Shown: positions 32,548 to 41,674 of the stretch, piece by piece
Numbering within the stretch: position 1 is the first letter of the stretch
Layout of the letters: each line of letters begins with the position of its first letter
Source: an uncultured Bulleidia sp.
GTDB taxonomy: Bacteria > Bacillota_I > Bacilli_A > Erysipelotrichales > Erysipelotrichaceae
Direction: 5' to 3'
DNA length: 64,000 bases
Assembly: GCA_934725105.1 (NCBI GenBank)
Contig: CAKVBD010000004.1
Location: forward strand, 17,931-81,930
Translations under genes and position numbers: made by a program
The notes under the pieces: generated by a model
Told to the model about the DNA's origin: nothing
Database searches by the model: none
The model's input: the letters and a program-made list of their open reading frames with translations, nothing else

Positions 32548-34515
32548 TTAATGACTTTCTAAATTACCATTCATGCCACGTTCTGTAGCTGTCTTCATTG
32601 TTTCTTTACCAGTTTCTGTTAATGCTGTTGTATCATCTTCAACATCATATCCAGCGTTTCTTGCGGCTTGAATACCAGCAAGTCTACCAGATGTTAATGA
32701 GAATCCTAGACCAACACCTTCAACATCCTGATATGTACCATAAGAGATACCAGAAACGTTATTACCAGTTGCATAAAGATTCTTGATGACTTCATGATCT
32801 TCATTCAATACCTGAAGTTTTTCGTTTGTATTCACGCCACCAAGAGCACCTAATACACCAGCATGTCCCTTTGTTACATAGTAAGGACCTTCAGAAACAG
32901 AATATTTCAAAGATTCCTTAGACTTGAAGAATTCTTCATCCTTGCCACTCTTCACATAGCTATTGTAGTTATCTACTGTTTCCTGTAAGTCTTCAACATC
33001 ACATCCAATGAATGCTGCAGCTTCTTCAAGTGTATCAAATACGCCACCTTCATTTGCTTCTGCCAACTGATCAAAACCACTCTTCCAGTCATCACTGCTG
33101 ATAGGTGCATGGTAGATTGTTGGGTTACCATTTTCATCAACGATACCAAATCGATCCCAGTAATGTACCCAAGTACCAGTATTTTCCTGAGACATGTCTG
33201 TCCATCTATCTACTGTAGCCTGATCAACGATTGTATATGCATAGCCACCCTGTGCAATGACAGAAGATGTAAATTCAACTGTATCTTTCAATAGATCTTC
33301 ATTCATGAATCTCTTACCTTGGTTATTGACCCAGAGAATTGGAGAGTTGAGTGTTAACTGAGAAACAACTTCATCATCACAGCCCTGTGTTGTGACACCA
33401 TGGTTCATTGTTAACAATTCACCCTTGTCAGCGCCAATATCCCACATCATATCAACACCAGGTGCATAAGAACCAGCTAATACGTTACAGTTGGCATATA
33501 CATCTTCTCCTAATGTTTCCTTCATGAGTTCTTCATTATTTGCGAAAGAACCAGTAGAGATTACAACAGACTTTGCATTGACAGTTAATGTTCCGCCATC
33601 TTTCTTTGTGCACTTCACACCAGTTGCGTTTCCATCCTTATCAACAATGATAGAATTCGCTGTAGTAGCATAATGTACATCTACACCAGCTTTATCTAAT
33701 GCATCGCCTAAGTATTCAAATGGATTTGCATTGTTCCATCTGTGGTATACAACTTCTGTATCGAAGTGAGCAATCTGCTGCGCTGTTTCAGATAAGAAGA
33801 AGCCAACACCATGATTTAACATATAAGAAACTGTATTCTTAGCTTCAGAAATAAATTCACGGATCAGCTTAGAATTCCCCATATTGTTGTTACGTTCCTG
33901 GAAATGATCATACCAGTATTCTTCATCTGTTGTTTCACCATCTGTATAGCGAGCTTCCTGTTCAACAGATCCAACTGCGAACATACCCTGTGCAGCGTTA
34001 CCAAATCCACCAATAGATTCTGTTGCTTCAATACCAATAACAGAAGCGCCACCTTCACTCGCTCTTAAAGCAGCTGTTGTACCAGAAGCACCCATACCAA
34101 CGACGACTACGTCTGCTTCTAACGTTTCATCTTCACCCTTCTTTGTTTCTGCGGATAAACCAGCCTGCTTCATACAATCTGCAACGGCTTCACTTACCGC
34201 ATCACGTGTAGCTGTCGCACCAGATACAACATCAATATCACCAGACTGTGCTTCAACGATTTCCTTTGCAAGACCTTCCGCAGCATCTGCACCAAATCCC
34301 TTAGACTGACTGCTAGAATCTACTTCAGCATCTGTAATCTTTCCATCTTTTACTGTAATTGTGACTTTCACATCACCTTTTTCAAATCCTTGTGCTGTAG
34401 CTGTGTATGTGCCATCTTTTGCTTCTGTTGCTGTACTGCTAGAAGTACTAGAACAGCCAAAAAGAGAAACGCTCATTACACAGGCAAGCATGCATGTTAA
34501 TAATTTCTTTTTCAT
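32548..34515 (-). CDS. Exported FMN/FAD fumarate-reductase-like lipoprotein
   Basis: 655 residues. The N-terminus is a lipoprotein signal (MKKKLLTCMLACVMSVSLFGC, lipobox Cys21), so the enzyme is anchored outside the membrane. Residues ~33-117 are an FMN-binding domain with the flavinylation motif DVVSGAT, predicting covalent FMN on Thr101. Residues ~134-640 are an FAD-binding reductase domain of the fumarate/urocanate-reductase family (VVVVGMGASGTTAAL; NNVSGISYGTYQDVEGVGLG). Homologues reduce fumarate, urocanate or plant-derived acrylates as electron acceptors, fed by an extracellular flavin pathway; the substrate cannot be read here. The start at 34515 has AGAGGAA upstream; longer in-frame sequence crosses the divergent regulator gene. 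The ApbE-type flavin transferase needed is not in the window. Confidence 0.9.
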   Translation of the reverse strand: MKKKLLTCMLACVMSVSLFGCSSTSSSTATEAKDGTYTATAQGFEKGDVKVTITVKDGKITDAEVDSSSQSKGFGADAAEGLAKEIVEAQSGDIDVVSGATATRDAVSEAVADCMKQAGLSAETKKGEDETLEADVVVVGMGASGTTAALRASEGGASVIGIEATESIGGFGNAAQGMFAVGSVEQEARYTDGETTDEEYWYDHFQERNNNMGNSKLIREFISEAKNTVSYMLNHGVGFFLSETAQQIAHFDTEVVYHRWNNANPFEYLGDALDKAGVDVHYATTANSIIVDKDGNATGVKCTKKDGGTLTVNAKSVVISTGSFANNEELMKETLGEDVYANCNVLAGSYAPGVDMMWDIGADKGELLTMNHGVTTQGCDDEVVSQLTLNSPILWVNNQGKRFMNEDLLKDTVEFTSSVIAQGGYAYTIVDQATVDRWTDMSQENTGTWVHYWDRFGIVDENGNPTIYHAPISSDDWKSGFDQLAEANEGGVFDTLEEAAAFIGCDVEDLQETVDNYNSYVKSGKDEEFFKSKESLKYSVSEGPYYVTKGHAGVLGALGGVNTNEKLQVLNEDHEVIKNLYATGNNVSGISYGTYQDVEGVGLGFSLTSGRLAGIQAARNAGYDVEDDTTALTETGKETMKTATERGMNGNLESH

Positions 34516-34567
34516 TTCCTCTACCCTTTCAGTGCTACTAGTGTACGAAATTGTGAATTTGTGAACA

Positions 34568-35422
34568 ATGGACGATTCCAATCTAAAACGTGGCCGATTC
34601 TTATATTTGAATGATATACTATTTGTCATGAAAGATATCCAAGCATCCATTGTCAATGAAGGCATCAGTACATACTTCACAATGATCATTCCACAAGATG
34701 AATGTGAAATCACATTAGACGAAACACCATTTCATGCACTATCTCATGATTTAATATTCGCAAGAGAAGACATGCAATATCAGGCGACAGAACCACTTCT
34801 TGTCTACGATTTTCAAGCATCTTTCTTTGACAGTCTATTTGATTCACAGATTTCAGACTGCAGAATCCTGTATGATTTTCTGCATGCACCAAATGCAAGC
34901 GGAGAACACTTATATTTTTCCAATATTGGAAATGATGCACTCTACACACTTGAATTAATTTTCAATGAATTCACTAGAGATGATATTTATCACGAAAAAC
35001 TCGTCCGTTTATTACTGGTCGGATTATTTTCCTTTCTAGATCGAAACCACTACGAAACATTGCTCATTCCAAGATCCACAATGATCCAGAATCATATCTT
35101 CGGTAAGATCATGAAATATATTGGGGATCACTATCGTGATGTTACGCTAGATCAAGTCGCAAAAGAATTCAACTACCACCCAGACTACCTTTCCTATCGC
35201 TTCAAAAAGATTACAGGCATGTCATTTTCTAAAAAATTATTATCGATCAGAATGGAAGAAGCAATGCATCTTCTACTCACAACAGAAATGACAATTCAAG
35301 AAATTGCGGAATTCAATGGATACCATGATCGTTCTCATTTTTCAAGAAACTTCAAAGAATATACAGGCATGACACCAAAACAATTTCGAAAAAGCCATCA
35401 AAAAAATCATCAATCTCAATGA
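34568..35422 (+). CDS. AraC-family regulator divergent from the flavinylated reductase
   Basis: 284 residues if the ATG at 34568 is used. Neither start has a Shine-Dalgarno; an ATG at 34628 has a TATACT ending 7 nt before it and could be a leaderless start giving 264 residues, so the first 20 residues are uncertain. The N-terminal part is a cupin-like sensor. The C-terminal 100 residues carry both AraC helix-turn-helix motifs: TLDQVAKEFNYHPDYLSYRF and TIQEIAEFNGYHDRSHFSRN, then FKEYTGMTPKQFRK. It is transcribed away from the reductase with about 50 bp between starts, the classic position of a dedicated ligand-sensing activator, so the reductase substrate is a likely inducer. Its stop shares a TGATCA palindrome with the next gene's stop. 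Confidence 0.85.
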   Translation: MDDSNLKRGRFLYLNDILFVMKDIQASIVNEGISTYFTMIIPQDECEITLDETPFHALSHDLIFAREDMQYQATEPLLVYDFQASFFDSLFDSQISDCRILYDFLHAPNASGEHLYFSNIGNDALYTLELIFNEFTRDDIYHEKLVRLLLVGLFSFLDRNHYETLLIPRSTMIQNHIFGKIMKYIGDHYRDVTLDQVAKEFNYHPDYLSYRFKKITGMSFSKKLLSIRMEEAMHLLLTTEMTIQEIAEFNGYHDRSHFSRNFKEYTGMTPKQFRKSHQKNHQSQ

Positions 35423-35785
35423 TCAATGATTTCGATTTCCTTTTCTTCTGCTTCTATTTGGACCAGGTTTTCTCACACGATAATGTCCACCACTTGCTTT
35501 CTTCTTTTCTAGTGCAACTGGCGTAGCATTTTCAGCCAGGTGATATCCATCTTCTGTTTTCATAAACCAGCCAATTTTTAAAGTACCGCCACAATTTGGA
35601 CAAATGGCATAGCCTTCCATAGGAAGTTCATTACTGTCTTCATTCACTTCCATATATCCACATAATTCACAATACATTCCTCTCGCAATCCCATTGCTGA
35701 GATCCTGTTTTGTAGCAACGCTTTTTTCTTCTGTTTTGTCTTCTTCTTTTTTCTCTTTTTTCAGCTTCTTCAAGAAATTAAACAT
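35423..35785 (-). CDS. Zinc-ribbon protein of unknown function
   Basis: 120 residues, not recognised beyond its motif. The N-terminus is very rich in Lys and Glu (about 1-25, probably helical or disordered). CELCGYMEV near 38-46 and ICPNCGGTL near 61-70 form a likely CxxC...CxxC zinc ribbon. The C-terminus is basic (HYRVRKPGPNRSRRKGNRNH), which could bind nucleic acid. Initiation is supported by GGGGAAAAG before ATG. It converges with the AraC-type gene, the two stops being adjacent. Confidence 0.7.
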   Translation of the reverse strand: MFNFLKKLKKEKKEEDKTEEKSVATKQDLSNGIARGMYCELCGYMEVNEDSNELPMEGYAICPNCGGTLKIGWFMKTEDGYHLAENATPVALEKKKASGGHYRVRKPGPNRSRRKGNRNH

Positions 35786-35857
35786 GTTCTTTTCCCCACT
35801 TTTTGCTTATCTAGAATACAACATTTTTCTCTACTTTAAGTGAACAAAACTTGAATA

Positions 35858-36655
35858 TTATAAAATTCCAAAATGCTGGAATGCTTTCAGGATACCATCA
35901 TTTTCACTTGTATCCGTAACGTAGTCTGCATGTGATTTCACTTCATCATTTGCATTTCCCATCGCAACACCAATTGCCGCAAATTCAAGCATTGTCATAT
36001 CATTTCCACCATCCCCAAAGGCAATGGTATCTTTTTGATCAATACCATAGTAATCCAGTATTTTCTGCATTCCTACAGGTTTTCCGCCTTCTAGTGGAAT
36101 CATATCCGCAAATTCTTCTGTCCATCTTGCAGATTTCATACCTGGTGCATGTTTTACCCATTCTGCATCATCCTTGCTAGGAATACGTGGACAGATCTGG
36201 TATGTATCATGTGTATATGAGCGAACTGGATCATCTACTCTTAACATATGATCTTCTTTTCCAATACTTTTTAAATATGCATAATGTGCTTCATTAAATG
36301 TAATATCATAAGAATCATTTTCTTCCATGAACGTACAAGCATAATCCGCATTCTCTTTGAGCCATGGAACCAAAGAATGCAACGCTTCTTTACAAATCGG
36401 CAGTTTATAAAAACAATGCTTATCTTTATCCATAACATATTGACCATTCAATAAAACATATCCATCCCATGGAAAAGCATTTAATTTCTTTCCAAGCAAT
36501 GGCAATTGTACTGGTGGTCTGCCACTCGCAAGAAACACTTTGATTCCTTTTTCCTGTAATGCATGCAGCATCGCAATCGTTGTATCTCTTAATTCAATTT
36601 CATTAAATGGTTTTAATGTACCATCAATATCAAAAAAAGCAGCTTTCATCATCAT
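35858..36655 (-). CDS. Cof-type HAD-superfamily phosphatase
   Basis: 265 residues with all HAD motifs: FFDIDGTL (motif I, the nucleophile Asp), LASGRPP (motif II), Lys in GGKPVGMQKIL (motif III) and FGDGGNDMTML (motif IV). The C2B cap between motifs II and III places it in the Cof/YidA group, which dephosphorylates sugar phosphates, flavin or PLP precursors; the specific substrate is unknown. GAGGGA lies just before a run of three ATG codons, and the first is taken as the start. A TATAAT about 20 bp further up is a plausible -10. Confidence 0.92.
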   Translation of the reverse strand: MMMKAAFFDIDGTLKPFNEIELRDTTIAMLHALQEKGIKVFLASGRPPVQLPLLGKKLNAFPWDGYVLLNGQYVMDKDKHCFYKLPICKEALHSLVPWLKENADYACTFMEENDSYDITFNEAHYAYLKSIGKEDHMLRVDDPVRSYTHDTYQICPRIPSKDDAEWVKHAPGMKSARWTEEFADMIPLEGGKPVGMQKILDYYGIDQKDTIAFGDGGNDMTMLEFAAIGVAMGNANDEVKSHADYVTDTSENDGILKAFQHFGIL

Positions 36656-36710
36656 TCCCTCACATCGAAATGATTATATACAAAAAACTGCTTTTAATAA
36701 AATTATATGA

Positions 36711-37916
36711 CTAGCTGGATGTAGTATTTTCTTCTGTTGGCTGTTCAACTACAGTATGCTTCACTACACCATTTGCAATATCACTTCCCATTTTTTCAAA
36801 ACGAGAAACATCACTATTTTGTGATGTTAAAACAATGGATGCATTCTGTAAAGCATCGATCTGTGCTTTGATTGCAACATCATCTGTTTCAATACTCATA
36901 TTGACTGGAAGTACATTCCACTTGTCATAGTGATCCAGTTGTGACTGTGTACTTCCTAAAAAGCTTGCAAATGCTACGGCTGCCTTAATACTTTTACTTG
37001 TTGGAACAACTGCAGCTGCTTTTGTAGAAACGGTTGTTTTCAGCTGTACTTCTTTTCCATTCAATGTATATTTAGGCATTGCACATACCGCAATATTTTC
37101 TTTTCCAAGTGCTTCTTCCATAGATGCATAATCACTTGTAGAAGCAAATACCGCATTCACTGTACCGTTCTTTAGAAGTGTTGCGGGATCTTCTTTAGAA
37201 TTCACAAAGTTTTTAGAATTCTTTAAATCAACCAGATAATCCGTTACTGCCGTTGCATTTTCACTAGCAAAATCAACTGTACTATTCATTCCAGCACCAA
37301 AATAGAATGCTGAAATATATTTTCCATCGAATAAAGAAAAGCCAACCTTTCCTTTTTCCAGCATTGCATCAATATTCTTAACAACATCTTCTCCAAACAC
37401 GCTCTTGTCATAATACATGCACCACGTATCACTAGATGTATAAGGAACACCATACACTGCACCATCATATGTCACTGTATTTACAATTGTAGAACTATTC
37501 TCATTTTCAATTGTATTTAAAGTTTCACCACCCAATTCCGCAATGTCATTCGCTTCGATAAGACTTGCAAGATCATTGGAATCATATAAATATACATCCG
37601 GTAAATTTTCAGAATCTTCTATCAGTTTATTTTTCACATCCGCAAAAGCAACTGCTTCTGTTTCAATTGTTACATCCCATTTTGGATGTGCTTTTTTAAA
37701 TGCCTTGATTTCTTTTTCCATCCAGCTGCCTTTTCCAGCTTCTTCTTCAGGCGCCCAGACTTTTAAAGTCGCACTTAAAGTTTCTTCTTCAACAGTAGAC
37801 GTTTGCTCTTCAGAAGTTTTAGATGCTTCTTTTTTTGTACAACCAGCCAGCATACTTGTAGATATCAATGCGGATAGTCCTATTTTTAATAACTTGTTCG
37901 TATTCATATTACTCAT
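36711..37916 (-). CDS. Orphan extracellular solute-binding lipoprotein (ABC sugar type)
   Basis: 401 residues. A lipoprotein signal ends in SMLAGC near residue 25, followed by a Ser/Thr/Glu-rich linker. The mature part is a type-1 (maltose/sugar-binding) solute-binding protein: LKVWAPEEEAGKGSWMEKEI at its start, LPDVYLYDSNDLASLIEAND, YDGAVYGVPYTSSDTWCMYYDK in the first lobe and AFASFLGS towards the end. A start at 37916 is preferred, with AGGAGG 3-4 nt upstream, over ORF codons before it. No ABC permease genes are adjacent, so it must serve a transporter elsewhere or act as a sensor. Divergent from the CobW-like GTPase genes. Confidence 0.88.
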   Translation of the reverse strand: MSNMNTNKLLKIGLSALISTSMLAGCTKKEASKTSEEQTSTVEEETLSATLKVWAPEEEAGKGSWMEKEIKAFKKAHPKWDVTIETEAVAFADVKNKLIEDSENLPDVYLYDSNDLASLIEANDIAELGGETLNTIENENSSTIVNTVTYDGAVYGVPYTSSDTWCMYYDKSVFGEDVVKNIDAMLEKGKVGFSLFDGKYISAFYFGAGMNSTVDFASENATAVTDYLVDLKNSKNFVNSKEDPATLLKNGTVNAVFASTSDYASMEEALGKENIAVCAMPKYTLNGKEVQLKTTVSTKAAAVVPTSKSIKAAVAFASFLGSTQSQLDHYDKWNVLPVNMSIETDDVAIKAQIDALQNASIVLTSQNSDVSRFEKMGSDIANGVVKHTVVEQPTEENTTSS

Positions 37917-38065
37917 TTCCTCCTGGTTTTTATATATACTTATAGATTTTACAACATTCATTCCATTATCTCCAAATAATTCTGAACATTTCCAAAAATC
38001 ACTTTACAAGCATTATTTGACGACTTTGTTATAATGATAAAGCACGTGAAAGTGAGGATAAAAAA

Positions 38066-39274
38066 ATGAGTAAAGTTGATGTCATTAGTGGATTCTTAGG
38101 TGCTGGTAAAACAACATTGATTCAGAAATTGATCAAAGATGTATTTGCGGGCAAAAAAGTAGTACTAGTAGAAAATGAATTTGGTGAAATTGGTATTGAT
38201 GGCGGTTTCTTACAGGAAGCTGGCATCACAATCAATGAAATTAATGGTGGATGTGTCTGCTGCACATTGCAGGGTGATTTCCATGATGCTTTGGAAAAAG
38301 TCGAAAATACATACCATCCTGACCATATCATCATTGAACCAAGTGGCGTAGGTAAATTATCAGATATTCTTTCTATCGTAAAATCTGTAGAAGGACTAGA
38401 ACTCAACAGCTATAGTGCTGTCGTAGATGCGAAAAGATGCAAGATCTATCACAAGAACTTTAAAGAATTCTTTGATGATCAGATTTCTACAGCTTGTTGC
38501 GTTATTTTAAGTAGAACACAGATGGTAAATGAAGATAAATTAAATGAAGATGTATCTATCATTCGAGAACTCAATCCTGATGTAAGAATCATTACAACAC
38601 CATGGGATGATCTCAATGGAGAAAGTATCTATGAAGCAATGACTGGTTCAAGTAACGGCTTCCCTGAAGGTCTAGAAGAATTGGATTTTGATGAAGAGGA
38701 ACATGAACATCATCACCACCATGATGAGGATGATCACGAATGTTGTTGTGGACATCATCATGATGAAGAGCATGAATGTCATCACCACCATGATGAAGAC
38801 GAACACGAATGTTGTTGTGGACATCACCATGACGAAGATCATGAATGTCACCATCATCATGATGAAGAGCATGAATGCTGCCACCATCATGATCATTCCG
38901 AAGAAATTGAACATGCAAATGAAGGCTTAAGTGAAGGAAATAAAGTACATATTGGTGGAGGTGAACATGAACACCATCACCACCATCATCACCATCACGG
39001 ATTAGATGCAGATGATGTATTTGATTCTATTGGTATTGAAACAGTTAACCGTTATACAGAAGATGACATTCGTGAAGCCCTCAAAGGCCTTGGCGAAAAT
39101 ATCGTTCGTGCGAAAGGTATCGTTCCTACAGCTGATGGATCCTGGCTATTCTTCGACTATGTTCCTGGTGATGTAGATATCCGTACAGGGAAAGCTGCCT
39201 ATACTGGATTGATTACTGTCATTGGTGAACATGTTGATGTAGAAAACATTAAAACATTATTTAAGGTGAAGTAA
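38066..39274 (+). CDS. CobW/COG0523 GTPase with long His/Cys metal-binding stretches
   Basis: 402 residues. The G domain has Walker A GFLGAGKTT (9-17), the metal-binding GGCVCCT (CxCC) near 68 and IIEPSGVGK near 93; the CobW C-terminal domain runs from about 300. Between them, residues ~210-285 are mostly His, Asp, Glu and Cys, with two copies of a 23-residue unit (HECCCGHHHDE then HECHHHH), and a second run of nine His near 308. COG0523 proteins are GTP-driven metallochaperones, most often for zinc. The His/Cys content is very high even for the family and suggests metal storage as well as delivery. It has a GAGG ribosome site and is followed after 1 nt by a second GTPase gene. Confidence 0.93.
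   Translation: MSKVDVISGFLGAGKTTLIQKLIKDVFAGKKVVLVENEFGEIGIDGGFLQEAGITINEINGGCVCCTLQGDFHDALEKVENTYHPDHIIIEPSGVGKLSDILSIVKSVEGLELNSYSAVVDAKRCKIYHKNFKEFFDDQISTACCVILSRTQMVNEDKLNEDVSIIRELNPDVRIITTPWDDLNGESIYEAMTGSSNGFPEGLEELDFDEEEHEHHHHHDEDDHECCCGHHHDEEHECHHHHDEDEHECCCGHHHDEDHECHHHHDEEHECCHHHDHSEEIEHANEGLSEGNKVHIGGGEHEHHHHHHHHHGLDADDVFDSIGIETVNRYTEDDIREALKGLGENIVRAKGIVPTADGSWLFFDYVPGDVDIRTGKAAYTGLITVIGEHVDVENIKTLFKVK
38732..38869 (+). repeat. Two 69-bp in-frame tandem repeats in the His/Cys-rich region
   Basis: Units 38732-38800 and 38801-38869 each encode 23 residues and differ mostly at third codon positions. A shorter third part-copy follows. It is a coding repeat, not a CRISPR. Confidence 0.85.
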
Positions 39275-39275
39275 T

Positions 39276-40217
39276 ATGGCAACACCTGTATATTTATTCA
39301 CTGGTTTTCTAGATTCTGGAAAAACAACATTAATTAAAGATACATTAAGTGATCCAAATTTCATGGAAGGTGTATCTAGAACTTTAATTGTCTGCTTTGA
39401 ACAAGGCGAAGAAGAATATGAAGAATCCTGGCTGAATGATCATCATGCATTTATTGAATATATTGATGATGTGGAAACATTCACACCAGAAAAGATGCAT
39501 GAATTAGATACAATCTATCATCCAGATCAAGTATTCATTGAATGGAATGGTACATTAGCAATTCCTGAAAGTATCATTTCTAACATGCCTGATTTCTGGC
39601 CACTTGTACAGATTCTGACACCCGTAGATGCTTCAACATTCGCTACATTCATGGGATCACTGCGTCAAATGATGTATGAACAGATTCGCTATTCTGATAC
39701 TGTTATCTGTAATAGATGCACAGAAGAAACCTCTGGAAGCATGCTAAGAGGAAATATCAAGGCAATTAACCGTAGAGCGCAAATCTTCTATGAAGGCAAC
39801 TTTGGTGAAGCTATTAAATTAAAAGACAATGGCATGCCATTTGATATCAATGCGCCTGTCATTGACATCAAAGATGATGATTATGGATTATGGTATATGG
39901 ATGCTGTGGAAAATCCAGATAAATATGATGAAAAAGAAGTTATCCTTCGTGGATACTATGCTGAAAGCATTCCAGGCTATCATCAGACATTTATTATGGC
40001 TAGACGTGCTATGGTTTGTTGTGCAGCAGATACATCTGAATGTGGTATTACAGTCACAGGTGTAAAGATCCAGGAAATGACAAAAGGCAACTGGTATGAA
40101 GTACAAGGACACCTAAAAACAATCCCTATGGAAAATGGCGGTAAAACATGCGTACTCTATGCAAATCGTATTTCCAACTATCATAAACCAGAGGATGAAT
40201 TTGTAACATTTAACTGA
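39276..40217 (+). CDS. CobW-like GTPase fused to a DUF1980/TIGR03943-like domain
   Basis: 313 residues. The N-terminus has Walker A GFLDSGKTT and a CobW-like G domain (VFIEWNGTLA in place of the usual IEPSG, and ICNRCTEET as the NKxD equivalent), but no CxCC motif. From about residue 215 it changes to VILRGYYAES, then ARRAMVCCAADTSECG and WYEVQGHLKT, the pattern of the DUF1980/TIGR03943 family, which is normally a separate partner of a metal-linked permease. This merges a GTPase and that protein in one chain. It starts 1 nt after the His-rich GTPase stop, so the two form an operon, and both probably handle the same metal. A terminator follows. Confidence 0.82.
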   Translation: MATPVYLFTGFLDSGKTTLIKDTLSDPNFMEGVSRTLIVCFEQGEEEYEESWLNDHHAFIEYIDDVETFTPEKMHELDTIYHPDQVFIEWNGTLAIPESIISNMPDFWPLVQILTPVDASTFATFMGSLRQMMYEQIRYSDTVICNRCTEETSGSMLRGNIKAINRRAQIFYEGNFGEAIKLKDNGMPFDINAPVIDIKDDDYGLWYMDAVENPDKYDEKEVILRGYYAESIPGYHQTFIMARRAMVCCAADTSECGITVTGVKIQEMTKGNWYEVQGHLKTIPMENGGKTCVLYANRISNYHKPEDEFVTFN

Positions 40218-40220
40218 CGA

Positions 40221-40248
40221 AAAAGATGACGTTGATGTCATCTTTTTT
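40221..40248. terminator. Bidirectional terminator after the GTPase operon
   Basis: AAAAGATGAC/GTCATCTTTT stem with a 6-nt loop and flanking A/T runs between converging genes. Confidence 0.88.
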
Positions 40249-40250
40249 CA

Positions 40251-41384
40251 TTATTCTTCTATTACCAAACGTTCATACTTTTTCCATAATGTTAGAAGAT
40301 TTTTGGAAATGATGGAACTCAGTTTTGATACAGTTTTTATAAAGAATATCTTGTAGATTGCACTGATGATAAATGATAGGATTGCTAAAGAAACAGCCAT
40401 ACAAACAGCACATATAAAAGCATGTTCTATTCCAAATCGATTCAATATGGAAAATTCAATCACTGGTCTTAAATATCTTCTAAAAGCAAGATTTTCATGA
40501 AATATATATACAAGCAATGACAAAGAAGAAAGGTAGTTTATTGAACGATTGATAAACTTCTTTTTCTTCATTATGTTAAATGAAGAAAATGCAATCAGAA
40601 ACATAAATAGACTATTATTCATATTCCAGCGTACAAGTCTATTCAAAAAATAATTTGTTCTAAGGCCAAGAAAATCCACACATAGAATCAATACAACATA
40701 GCTGATGATAGAAACAAAAAGAATGCATTCATTAAATTTCAGATTTTCTGTCCACTCATTTTTATAGATTTCAATAAAACTGACAATGACATACGTCGCA
40801 AGGAAAATCACAAATTCATTTGCAAAGAACAAGTTAATTTCTTCGAGAGGTAATACAGGAATGATAAAATAAATCACAAATAAGATTGTTGCAAAAGCAA
40901 GATGTTCATTGATACTCATCTGGTCCAGCATGCGATTCAAGAATGGATGAATCATATAAAACAACAAATAGCAAGTAATATACCAGTTGTTCGCAAATGT
41001 TGTTGGGAAAAATGTTTTTACAGTATCTGATATCTGCAATTGTACTCCAATTGAACGCAAAGCTATCAAAACAATCATATTGATGATCCACACATCAAGT
41101 ATCATATGAACTACTTTTTTCAGACTCATTTTTTTACTGTTCACCAAAAACCATGCAGAACATATAAAAAACATGTTATTTCCTAAGGCACCACAAATTC
41201 TAAAAACAGCCAGCAGTAAAACATTCAGATTGGTTGTTGCGGTGGCAATGTTAATAAATGTTCCTTCCCCTATTCCTAAGACATAGTTCGGCTCCGTCAA
41301 TGTTTGTATTACATGTGATAACACAATCAAAAAAATGGCAATCACTTTATATAGTTCTATGCCTGATTCTCTTTCCTTTTTCAT
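40251..41384 (-). CDS. Membrane acyltransferase (acyltransferase_3 / OafA-like)
   Basis: 377 residues with about ten membrane segments. The N-terminal ESGIELYKVIAIFLIVLSHV holds the His at the end of the first helix that is expected in this family (PF01757), and a conserved FFICSAWFLV follows. Such proteins O-acetylate surface polysaccharides, peptidoglycan or teichoic acid; the exact target is unknown. GGAGGA lies 3-5 nt before ATG. It is a single gene between the GTPase operon and a mobile-looking ATPase cassette. Confidence 0.85.
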   Translation of the reverse strand: MKKERESGIELYKVIAIFLIVLSHVIQTLTEPNYVLGIGEGTFINIATATTNLNVLLLAVFRICGALGNNMFFICSAWFLVNSKKMSLKKVVHMILDVWIINMIVLIALRSIGVQLQISDTVKTFFPTTFANNWYITCYLLFYMIHPFLNRMLDQMSINEHLAFATILFVIYFIIPVLPLEEINLFFANEFVIFLATYVIVSFIEIYKNEWTENLKFNECILFVSIISYVVLILCVDFLGLRTNYFLNRLVRWNMNNSLFMFLIAFSSFNIMKKKKFINRSINYLSSLSLLVYIFHENLAFRRYLRPVIEFSILNRFGIEHAFICAVCMAVSLAILSFIISAIYKIFFIKTVSKLSSIISKNLLTLWKKYERLVIEE

Positions 41385-41442
41385 TCTTCCTCCAGTTCCA
41401 ATAAAATCATTATCTAGTAATTTATAAAATTCTGTTCTAAAA

Positions 41443-41504
41443 TCATCTCATATTTTCAATGTTTTTATAAGCCTCAATGATGAAATATCTATTGGATGTA
41501 ATCA
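41443..41504. repeat. Direct repeat, copy 1, flanking the Schlafen-type ATPase cassette
   Basis: 62 bp matching 43117-43178 at 57 positions without gaps. A further shared TTTTCACACGTT follows each copy at a different distance. Confidence 0.85.
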
Positions 41505-41674
41505 ATATGTTTTCACACGTTATTAAGTACGTCATTTTCAAACGCAAATAGATAATTAAGTGAGTAGATAAATGAGTAAATGAACAATGGTGATTTGGAA
41601 ATTGAAACAGCCTTAGATGCCAAGTATAATATAGACAAATAGACAAACAAAACACATTTAGAAGAGGAACCATA

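Noticed and set aside
34516..34713. Longer start for the flavinylated reductase
   Set aside because: The extra 66 codons cross the start of the divergent AraC gene, and the lipoprotein signal begins exactly at 34515 after an AGAGGAA site.
38027..38040. Possible Zur/Fur-type box at the GTPase operon promoter
   Set aside because: TTATAATGATAA has only 4-bp arms and overlaps an ordinary -10 box; too weak to claim.
38732..38869. Repeats that could be mistaken for a CRISPR array
   Set aside because: The 69-bp units are adjacent, in frame and encode metal-binding residues; there are no spacers or cas genes.
38613..38930. Open frames on both strands in the His-rich GTPase gene
   Set aside because: They are by-products of the CAT/GAT/CAC-rich coding repeats (runs of Met, Met-Val or His) in other frames.
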